Shown here: one piece after another, positions 35,315 to 44,300 of the stretch
Layout: each line of letters begins with the position of its first letter
Position numbering within the stretch: position 1 is the first letter of the stretch
From: an uncultured Bacteroidales bacterium
GTDB lineage: Bacteria > Bacteroidota > Bacteroidia > Bacteroidales > F082
DNA: 48,458 nucleotides
Direction of reading: 5' to 3'
NCBI GenBank assembly: GCA_947305795.1
Contig: CAMZEK010000017.1
Location: 1 to 48,458, forward strand
Position numbers and translations under genes: made by a program
Notes under the pieces: model-generated
Database searches by the model: none
What the model was told of the DNA's origin: nothing
The model's input: only the letters and a program-made list of their open reading frames with translations

Positions 35315-35746
35315 ATGAAATTCTATGACATAGATTCTGTCTTCACCTTCGGAAAATATGAAGGCTTGACCATCGCAGAAGTATATGAAAAAGACCCTAA
35401 ATACCTGAAATACTGCGAGGAAAACATCGATGAGTTCTACGTTTCGCCCTCCGTGATGCGCGAGTTGAAATCCATGAACCGCGCCATCAACGACTCGGAC
35501 CTCTTGGACGTCAATTTCGACAAGATGAGCGACGACGAAATCGACAGTTTCATCAGCGGACACGATGAGGAAGACGAGTTCGATGAATCCAAGTTGGAAC
35601 ACGACTTCGACTGGGACAACAACGACTTTGCGGACGACTCGCCGTTCGACGAGTTTGAGGACGAGTTCGACGAAGAGGAATTCAACGACGAATTCGGCGA
35701 CAGCTTCGATGAAAGCATCGACGGCGGATTCGATGAGCTTTATTAA
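35315..35746 (+). CDS. Acidic protein with ExoX-C-like N-terminal domain
   Basis: 143 aa. Residues about 1-50 (VFTFGKYEGLTIAEVYEKDPKYLKYC) match the small domain found at the C-terminus of exonuclease X-like and related proteins. The remainder (about 75-143) is extremely acidic, mostly Asp, Glu, Phe and Ser with repeated DEFDE-like units, and is predicted disordered. GAAAGGA lies just upstream of the ATG. Function unknown; the acidic tail could bind basic proteins or mimic nucleic acid. Confidence 0.85.
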   Translation: MKFYDIDSVFTFGKYEGLTIAEVYEKDPKYLKYCEENIDEFYVSPSVMRELKSMNRAINDSDLLDVNFDKMSDDEIDSFISGHDEEDEFDESKLEHDFDWDNNDFADDSPFDEFEDEFDEEEFNDEFGDSFDESIDGGFDELY

Positions 35747-35763
35747 TTTTCCGCAAATCTAAA

Positions 35764-35814
35764 AAGACCAGCCCTCTATGTCATTCCCATGGGAATCTAT
35801 AGAGGGCTGGTCTT
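35764..35814. terminator. Bidirectional terminator with nested palindrome
   Basis: A 16-bp perfect stem, AAGACCAGCCCTCTAT (35764-35779) with ATAGAGGGCTGGTCTT (35799-35814), flanked by A and T runs between convergent genes. Its loop itself holds the 14-bp palindrome ATTCCCATGGGAAT (35783-35796). Confidence 0.88.
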
Positions 35815-35830
35815 ATTATGTATGATCACA

Positions 35831-36772
35831 TTATGCGTTGATCCGTTCCGAAATGGAATAAACCCGTTTCTCACGCTGCGTGGAGGTAATCATCTCGGCG
35901 AGGAAACCCGTTGAGAACAACTGCACACCAATGATGATGGCCAAAAGCGCAAAATAGAACAACGGACGACGCGTCATTCCGTACACATGGCCAAAGAGCC
36001 GAGTACATGCCAAATACACAGCAATGACAAAACCTATTAAGAAGGTGACTGAGCCCAGCAGTCCGAAGAAGTGCATCGGACGGTTGCTGAACTTCGAGAT
36101 GAAGTTGATGGTCACCAAGTCGAGATAGCCGCGCACGAAACGGCTCATGCCGAACTTACTCGTACCATATTTCCGTTTCTGATGGTGCACCACCTTCTCC
36201 CCTATGTGGCTGAAACCGTTCATCTTAGCGATGACGGGGATGTAGCGGTGCATCTCGCCGTACACCTGAATGCTCTTCACTACCTCATTGCGATAGGCTT
36301 TTAGGCCGCAATTGAAGTCGTGCAACTTGATGCCTGACATGACACGTGTCGTCCAATTGAAGAACTTCGAAGGGATGTTTTTGGCAATCTTGGAGTCGTA
36401 ACGCACTTTCTTCCAGCCCGATACAAGGTCATAGCCTTCCTCCTTTATCATCTTGTAGAGTCCGGGAATCTCATCGGGGCTGTCCTGAAGGTCGGCATCC
36501 ATGGTGATGACCACGTCGCCCTGCACAATCTTGAAGCCCTCGTTCAGTGCCGGCGACTTGCCGTAGTTCCGCCTGAAACGCAAGGCTCTCACGTTAGGAT
36601 TGCTTTGTGACAAACCTTGGATAATGTCCCAAGAATTGTCGGTGGAGCCATCGTCCACAAAGACGATTTCGTAGGAGAAGCCATGCTCGTCCATCACACG
36701 CCGAATCCATGATTCAAGCTCGGGCAGCGACTCAGCCTCATTCAACAATGGTATGACAACGGATATGTCCAT
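35831..36772 (-). CDS. GT2-family glycosyltransferase with C-terminal membrane segments
   Basis: 313 aa from ATG at 36772 (MDISVVIPLLNEAESL); the long frame from 36886 runs through GC-rich hairpins and is rejected. GT-A features: VVIPLLNE, FVDDGSTDNS, DADLQDSPDE (DxD), then GLKAYRNEV and the amphipathic HHQKRKYGTSKFG typical of DPM1/GtrB-like enzymes. Two membrane segments lie near 235-260 and 270-295. Such enzymes transfer sugars to undecaprenyl phosphate or modify lipid A/O-antigen. It may be co-transcribed with serS, across a hairpin-rich gap. Confidence 0.92.
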   Translation of the reverse strand: MDISVVIPLLNEAESLPELESWIRRVMDEHGFSYEIVFVDDGSTDNSWDIIQGLSQSNPNVRALRFRRNYGKSPALNEGFKIVQGDVVITMDADLQDSPDEIPGLYKMIKEEGYDLVSGWKKVRYDSKIAKNIPSKFFNWTTRVMSGIKLHDFNCGLKAYRNEVVKSIQVYGEMHRYIPVIAKMNGFSHIGEKVVHHQKRKYGTSKFGMSRFVRGYLDLVTINFISKFSNRPMHFFGLLGSVTFLIGFVIAVYLACTRLFGHVYGMTRRPLFYFALLAIIIGVQLFSTGFLAEMITSTQREKRVYSISERINA

Positions 36773-36785
36773 AATGTTTGTTTTT

Positions 36786-36924
36786 ATCACAAAACCTACA
36801 AAACTTTCAAAACCTTTATCTACAGTCGGAAAGCCACGCCAACCGGCTGGCTTTCCAGCGGCGACCCGGTTGGGAAGCCGCGTCAACGGGAGTCAAGTTT
36901 TGCCGGTTTTGATTGTTTTGTGAT
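36786..36924. repeat. REP-like double hairpin bounded by inverted repeats
   Basis: ATCACAAAAC (36786-36795) and GTTTTGTGAT (36915-36924) form a 10-bp perfect terminal inverted repeat. Inside are two hairpins: GGAAAGCCA (36828-36836) with TGGCTTTCC (36848-36856), and GCGGC (36858-36862) with GCCGC (36877-36881). The GC-rich core contrasts with its AT-rich surroundings. Confidence 0.55.
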
Positions 36925-38201
36925 TACTTAATCTCTGTTTTACCGCCCATGTAGGGTTGCAAGGCCTTCGGGATGGCCACACTGCCATCAGCACGAAGGT
37001 TGTTCTCCAAGAAGGCAATCAACATGCGCGGCGGAGCGACTACCGTATTGTTCAAGGTGTGGGCAAAGTAGTTGCCGTTCTTCCCCTTGATTCTGATTTT
37101 CAGTCTACGCGCCTGAGCGTCACCGAGATAAGAGCAGCTACCCACCTCGAAATACTTCTTCTGGCGTGGTGACCAAGCCTCCACATCAAGCGATTTCACT
37201 TTCAGGTCGGCCAAGTCGCCGGAACAGCATTCCAAAGTGCGCACGGGAATGTCCATCGAACGGAACAGCTCCACGGTGTTGCGCCACATCTGCTCGTACC
37301 AATAATCGGCATCCTCTTGTTTGCAGAGCACCACCATCTCCTGTTTCTCAAACTGGTGGATGCGGTACACGCCGCGTTCCTCAATACCGTGCGCGCCCTT
37401 CTCCTTGCGGAAGCAGGGCGAATAGCTCGTCAGTGTCAGCGGAAGCGACTCCTCGGGCACAATTTGGTCGATGAACTTGCCAATCATGGAGTGCTCGCTG
37501 GTGCCGATGAGATAAAGGTCCTCTCCTTCAATCTTGTACATCATCGCGTCCATTTCGGCGAAGCTCATCACGCCGGAGACGATTTCGCTGCGCACCATGA
37601 ACGGCGGCACGCAGTAGGTGAAGCCCTTGTCAATCATGAAGTCACGGGCGTAAGTGATGACGGCGGAATGCAGCCGCGCGATGTCGCCCATGAGATAATA
37701 GAAACCGTTGCCCGCCACGCGGTGCGCCGAATCCAAATCCAATCCGTTGAATTTGGCCATGATGTCGGCGTGATAAGGCACCTCGAAATCAGGGACTACT
37801 GGCTCGCCAAAGCGCTCTTTTTCAACATTGAAGCTGTCGTCCTTCCCTATCGGCACTTCGGGCGCGATGATGTTCGGGATGGAATACATCACCTTCGTGA
37901 GCTGCTCCATAAGCGAAGTCTGCTGCTTGCCGAGCTGTTCCAGCTCTTGGGCATTGGCTTCTACGAGTTTCTTCATTTCGTTGGCTTTTTCGACTTCCTT
38001 GTTTTTAAACAGGATGCCAATTTCCTTGGATATGGAATTGCGTTGGGAACGAAGCTCGTCCGCTTTCTGCTGACAATCACAATATTGCGTGTATAGACTT
38101 ACGGCCTCATCGACGAGAGGCAGCTTGCTGTCCTGGAATTTCTTCTTGATGTTTTCCCTGACCACGTCGGGATTCTTGACTAAAAACTTGATGTCAATCA
38201 T
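36924..38201 (-). CDS. serS: Serine--tRNA ligase
   Basis: 425 aa from ATG at 38201 (MIDIKFLVKNPDVVRENIKK); the promoter box TATCTTTG at 38226-38233 excludes the upstream in-frame start. An N-terminal helical hairpin coiled coil (about 30-105) binds the tRNA long arm. The class II core shows LTLTSYSPCFRKEKGAHG..GVYRIHQFEKQE (motif 2) and NTVVAPPRMLIAFLENNLRADGS in its motif 3 position. It charges tRNA-Ser and the selenocysteine tRNA if present. Length and motifs are standard. Confidence 0.98.
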   Translation of the reverse strand: MIDIKFLVKNPDVVRENIKKKFQDSKLPLVDEAVSLYTQYCDCQQKADELRSQRNSISKEIGILFKNKEVEKANEMKKLVEANAQELEQLGKQQTSLMEQLTKVMYSIPNIIAPEVPIGKDDSFNVEKERFGEPVVPDFEVPYHADIMAKFNGLDLDSAHRVAGNGFYYLMGDIARLHSAVITYARDFMIDKGFTYCVPPFMVRSEIVSGVMSFAEMDAMMYKIEGEDLYLIGTSEHSMIGKFIDQIVPEESLPLTLTSYSPCFRKEKGAHGIEERGVYRIHQFEKQEMVVLCKQEDADYWYEQMWRNTVELFRSMDIPVRTLECCSGDLADLKVKSLDVEAWSPRQKKYFEVGSCSYLGDAQARRLKIRIKGKNGNYFAHTLNNTVVAPPRMLIAFLENNLRADGSVAIPKALQPYMGGKTEIK

Positions 38202-38225
38202 ATCTTTCGCATTTACAAAATCGGG

Positions 38226-38233
38226 CAAAGATA
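38226..38233 (-). promoter_or_regulatory. -7 box of serS
   Basis: TATCTTTG on the minus strand, 24 bp upstream of the ATG. Confidence 0.6.
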
Positions 38234-38272
38234 GGAATTTTCTTGTAATGCTCGTCCGACAAGGCACAAAAT

Positions 38273-38335
38273 AATGCCCGCAAGCCGAAGCCTACGGGCA
38301 TTTTGCCGTAGAGACGTGGCGGACCACGTCTCTAC
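38273..38335 (-). terminator. Double hairpin (GTAGAGACG element) after the large BspA gene
   Basis: First hairpin downstream of the minus-strand stop: GTAGAGACGTGG (38308-38319) and CCACGTCTCTAC (38324-38335), a 12-bp perfect stem with a 4-nt loop. The second pairs AATGCCCG (38273-38280) with CGGGCATT (38295-38302). A close copy of the whole arrangement follows the other BspA gene at 45293. Confidence 0.75.
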
Positions 38336-38345
38336 AATTATTTCA

Positions 38346-41300
38346 TCATCTGACAACCAGTTTCCTATAACACGTCCCCTTGCCTTCCACAGTAATGCGC
38401 AATGTGTAGACACCTGCAACATCAGGGGCGGCGATGGTTTGTGCAGACGTTGCGGGCAACGTTTCCACTACTACGCCGAGGGCATTGATGATTTCGATTT
38501 GCATCTCGCCGATTTCATCCTTCGTCGAAACGAGGCTGAAGAGCTGGCCTTTCGCCACGGGGTTCGGGTAGACGTACAGGTTATGGGCCCATTCGTCAAT
38601 GCTTGTCGCATCACGGAAGTGAACGGCGTAAGGTTCCATAAGGTCGCCCAAAGTGGCATTGTTGCTGAAGTTGATCTGCTCGTTCGCGCCTTGAACTTCC
38701 TCACCCGTTACCATATCATAGAGGCTGAAGCTGAGCGTCTCCACCTCCTCACCCGTGATGGTCAGGAAGGCGATGTAACGATCCAGCGGTTCAATGTACA
38801 TCAGCCTGACGCTACCACGGCACTCGCCATTGGCAAAGGCGGCCAGCTCGTAGCTGTCGCTAGTCAGTTCTTCATCGTCAAGCTTGACGATGGCCGTCAC
38901 CGTCATGTTGTCGGGATAGGCATGCATGTCGGGCACCCAATGGTTGTTGTCCGAACTAATGTTTTCGACGAGGGTCTCCCCTTTCGCGCCCTCAGGATAG
39001 ACCAGCGTGAAGCTCCCGCTGCCGTTCGACTTGTACAGCAAGCCCATGCCGGGCTCGATGGTCGACAGTGTGCCCATCCAGCCCATGCCGTTGTAGTAGT
39101 TGGCGTAGCCATTCAGTGCCTTCAACTGGTCGCCGTTGGCGGGAGTGATACCCGACAGGGCCGTGCCGACGCTCATGCTTGAGTTGACAGGATAACCAAT
39201 CCAGTTCCAGCCTGGACCGATGGTGATGGGATGCGATGCAGACGTGGTCGCCTCACCCGTCATTTCCACCACACAAGCGGCAGAGGTCTTGATCTTGTAG
39301 GACGATTCGTTGTTGATGTTCGAAAGCATTCCCATCCAGCCCATGCCTTCGTAGTAGTTCACATACTGCGCCTGCGACTTGATTTGGATGCCGTCGCTGC
39401 CAAGGCATGCCTCAAGTTGGGCGAGGCCGTCAATACTTTCCTGTCCGATGTAGGTGTTCCACCAGTTCCAGCCGGAGGTGAAGTTGCTCGTCTGAGCGCC
39501 GCTAGGCTCAATGAAGTTGGCCACATAGTTGCCGGCCTCGGTCACGGTGAAGGTATAGGTGGCGCTGGTCGAGACCGAGCTACCGTCCTTCGTCCAGTTC
39601 ACGAAAAGGTAACCTGCATTCGGCGTGGCCGTCAACGTGCAGCTTTCACCATAATTGTAGGTGCCGCCGCCGCTAACGGTGCCGCCTGCGGCCGGGTTGG
39701 CGGTGGCGGTGATGGTGTAGCTGTCCTGCGTGAAGTTGGCCACCAAGATTCTGTCAGTAGTCACCTCGAAGGTGTAGGCGGCATTGGTTGAGATCTGAGC
39801 TCCGCTTTCTGTCCAATTAACGAAGGTGTAGCCTATGTTGGCGGTGGCCGTCAAGGTGCAGCTTTCGCCATAATTATAGCCTCCCGCGCCGCTGACGGTG
39901 CCGCCTGCGCTCGGGTTGGCCGTGACGGTGATAGTGTAGCTGTTCTGCTCGAAGTGGGCCACATACGCGCCAGTTTCAGTCACGGTGAAGGTATAGTTGG
40001 CGTTAGTCGAGACTGAGCTACCGCCCTTCGTCCAGTTGACGAAGGTGTAGCCTGCGTTGGCTGTAGCCGTCAAGGTGCAAGAGGCGCCGTGATTGTAGGT
40101 GCCGCCACCGCTGACAGTGCCGCCTGCGCTCGGAGTGGCCGAGGCAGTGATGGTGTAGCTGTTCTGCTCGAAGTGGGCCACCAAAGTGCGGTTACCGGTC
40201 ACGGTGAAGGTGTAGGCGGCGTTGGTCGAGACCTGGGTACCACCTTCCGTCCAATTGACGAAGGTGTAGCCTGTGTTGGCCGTGGCCGTCAAGGTGCAGC
40301 TTTCGCCATAATTATAGCCTCCCGCGCCGGTGATAGTGCCGCCTGCGCTCGGAGTGGCGGAGGCCGAAACTATGTAGGAGCTTGCGGTGAAGTTGGCCAC
40401 CAAGGTTCTGTCAGTAGTCACCTCGAAGGTGTAGGTGGCGTTGGTCGAGACCTGAACTCCGCCTTCCGTCCAGTTGACAAAGGTGTAGCCTGTGTTGGCC
40501 GTGGCGGTCAAGGTACAGCTTGCACCGTGGTTGTAAGTGCCTGCGCCAGTGACGGTGCCGCCTGCGCTCGGAGTAGCGGTGGCGGTGATTTCATGCGGGC
40601 ATGGCTCTATCCAGTTGGTGAACTCGTCCCATCCCGAAGCGGCCTGATAGGCACCCAAAGAACCGCAAGGCACTGTAACGGGGATGGCAGGGTTCACGCC
40701 AGAAAAAGCACCATCACCCAACGTGGGTGGTGCCACGGCCAGTGAACTGATGGCCGTGAAGCCACTGCAATCTTCGAAAGCGGAATAGCCTATTGTCGTC
40801 AAGGAGTTGCCTAAAGTCAGGCTGCCCGTGAAACCGCTGCATTCATAGAAAGCATAAGGACCAATCGTCGTTACCGAGTTCGGGATAGTTAGGCTGCCTG
40901 TGAAGCCACTGCAAATTCTGAAAGCAGCAGCTCCGATCGTGGTCACAGAATTCGGGATGGTCAAGCTGCCCGTGAAACCGCTGCAACCATCGAAAGCTTG
41001 CATTCCAATCGTAGTCACCGAGTTCGGGATGGTCAGGCTGCCCGTGAAACCACTGCAATATTGGAAAGCTTGCATTTCAATCGTCGTCAAAGAGTTGCCA
41101 AGGGTCAGACTGCCCGTGAAACCAATGCAAGAATCAAAAGCACTCTCTCCAATCGTCGTCAAGGAGTTGCCAAGGGTCAGGCTGCCCGTGAAACCAGTGC
41201 AAAGCCAGAAAGCATAATTCCCAATCTCAGTCACCGAGTTCGGGATGGTCAAGCTGCCCGTCAAGCCGCTGCAATGATAGAAAGCATAATCTCCAATCGC

Positions 41301-44300
41301 GGTCACGGTGTAGGTCACACCGTCGATGGTCTTGGTTTCGGGGATGGTGATTGGGCCTGTGGCGTCGGTGTCGTCTCTGTGTCCCGTCACAGTCACCGAA
41401 ACGCCATCGCTGTTGATGGCGTACGTCAAGGGGTCGGGATCGACAAACTCGAAGTGGGCCACATACGCCGCGTTACCGGTCACGGTGAAAGTATAAGAGG
41501 CATCGGTAGAAACCTCGCTTCCATCTTTCGTCCAATGGACAAAGCTGTAGTCTGTGCTCGGCGTGGCCGTCAAGGTGCAGCTTTGTCCACCAGTGTAAGT
41601 GCTCCCGCCACTCACGGTGCCGCCTTCAACAGGGTCGGCGGTGGCGGTGATGGTGTAAGAACAAGCTTCTATCCAATTGGTGAACATGTTCCATCCCGAA
41701 GCGGCCTGATAGTCACCCAAGGAGCCACAAGGCACCGTGACAGGGATGGCAGGGTTCACATAGAAAACAGAACTGCCTAACGAGGGTGGTGCCACGGCCA
41801 GTGAATTGATGGCCGTAAAGCCACTGCAAAGCCAGAAAGCAAGATTCCCAATCGTCGTCACCGAGTTCGGGATGATCAGGTCGCCCGTGAAACCGCTGCA
41901 ACCAGAGAAAACTTGCCCTCCAATCGTCGTCACAGCGTTCGGGATAATCAGGTCGCCCGTGAAACCGCTGCAATCTTGGAAAGCACCCCCTCCAATCGTC
42001 GTCACCGAGTTCGGGATGGTCAGGTCGCCCGTGAAACCGCTGCATTGATAAAAAGTATATTCACCAATTGTAGTTACCGTGTTCGGGATGGTCAGGCTGC
42101 CCGTGAAACCGCTGCAACCAGAGAAAGCGCTCTCTCCAATCGTCATCACCGAGTTCGGGATAGTCAGGCTGCCCGTGAAACCACTGCAATATTGGAAAGC
42201 ACATCTTCCAATCGTCGTCAAGGAATTCGAAAGAATCAGGCTTGTGAAATTGTAACAACCAAAGAAAGCATACATTCCAATCGAAATCACGGAGTTCGGG
42301 ATAATCAAGTCGCCCGTCAAACCGACACAGTCTTTGAAAGCATAATCTCCAATTCCGGTCACGGTGTAGGTCACACCGCCGATGGTCTTGGTTTCGGGGA
42401 TGGTGATTGGACCTGTGGCGGCGGTGCCGTCCACGTGTCCCGTCACTTGAACCGAAACGCCGTCGCTGTTGATGGCGTACCTCAAGGGGTCGGTAGGCTC
42501 GAAGTGGGCCACATACGTGGCAGCACTCGTTACGGTGAAGGTATAGGTGGCGCTGATCGAGACGACAGCGCCGTCTTTGGTCCACATGACAAAGCTGTAG
42601 CCTGCGGCTGGCGTGGCCGTCAAGGTGCAGCTTTGTCCACCAGTGTAGGTGCCTCCGCCACTCACGGTGCCGCCTGCGCTCGGGTCGGCGGTGGCGGTGA
42701 TTTCATGCGAGCATGGCTCTATCCAATTGGTGAACACATCCCATCCCGTAGCGTCGTAATAGGCGCCCAATGAGCCGCAAGGCACTGTAACGGGGATGTC
42801 ATAGTTCACATCATAGAAAACATCATCGCCCAATGTGGGTGGTGTCACGGCCAGTGAATTGATGGCTGTGAAGCCACTGCAATATGCGAAAGCATCCAAG
42901 CCAATCTCTGACACGGAATTGCCTAGGGTTAGGCTACCCGTGAAGCCACTGCATTCAGCGAAAGCACCCGCTTCAATTGTCGTCAAAGAGTTGCCAAGGG
43001 TCAGGCTGCCCGTAAAACCGCTGCATTGATAAAAAGCATAATCATCTATTAAAGTCACGGAGTTCGGGATGGTCAAGTCGCCCGTCAAGCCGCTGCAAGC
43101 ATAGAAAGCACTTCCTCCAATCGTCGTCACGGAGTTCCCAATGGTCAGGCTGCCTGTGAAGCCGCTGCATTGATAAAAAGCATAATCATCTATTAAAGTC
43201 ACGGAGTTCGGGATGGTCAAGTCGCCCGTCAAGCCGCTGCAAGCATAGAAAGCACTTCCTCCAATCGTCGTCACGGAGTTCCCAATGGTCAGGCTGCCTG
43301 TGAAGCCGATACAACCATAAAAAGCACTACTTCCAATCGTAGTCACCGAATTTCCAATGGCCAGGCCACCCGTGAAACCGCTGCAGAACGCGAAAGCAGA
43401 CCCTCCAATCGTCGTCACCGAGTTCGGGATGGTCAGGTCGCCCGTGAAACCTGTACAATTTCTGAAAGCCTCATCTCCAATCGTCGTCACGGAGTTCCCG
43501 ATAGTCAGGCTACCCGTGAAACCTGTACAACTTCTGAAAGCCTCATCTTCAATCGTCGTCACCGAGTTCGGAATGGTCAGGTCGCCCGTGAAACCGCTGC
43601 AACCAGCGAAAGCATGATTCCCAATCGCGGTCACGGTGTAAGTCACACCACCGATGGTCTTGGTTTCGGGGATGGTAATTGAACCTGTGGCGGCGGTGCC
43701 GTCTCTGTGTCCCGTCACGGTGACCGAAACGCCGTCGCTATTGATGGCGTACGTCAAGGGGTCGACATAGGGATGCTCAATGCTGTTCGACCAGAATGCT
43801 TCGTCCAACGTGCTTCCTTCGGCAACGACGCCGTACTTGTAGAAGCCCATCTCAAGACCTTCCCAATCTGTGTCAATGTATTCAATTCCTGAAACATCGG
43901 CCACCCACTCCCATCCGCTGCCGTCGCTGTGGGCGCGGTAGAGGTCGGTCGTGCCACTGCCGACGTTGACGCTGATGCGGTCGACATAGAGGCAGTCGTC
44001 GCCACTGCTCATGCTACCGTCCTTCGAGAAATCCCATTTGAGGATATGTATGCCAGCATCGAGGGCGTACACTCTCTCCTGCCAGTCGATATTGCCAGAC
44101 CAGGAATCCTGCTGCATATCGTCGATGTAGAAGCGACCGAAATCATAGTTAGACTCAGAGGAGTTGTGGATGAAGAAGCTAATCTGTCCGTCGGCGGGCA
44201 TCTCAAGAATCAACTGCATGGCGGAGACGGAGCTGTTCACACCCGCATTGCCGCTTTTTATACAATAGGTGCCTTCGTATGGGTTCGTTTCTGTGATTTC

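Noticed and set aside
36773-36886. Extended N-terminus of the GT2 gene (to 36886)
   Set aside because: It translates the GC-rich hairpins; the family start MDISVVIP lies at 36772.
38274-43892. Plus-strand open frames opposite the giant BspA gene
   Set aside because: These are antisense shadows of repetitive coding sequence with no start context or recognisable domain.
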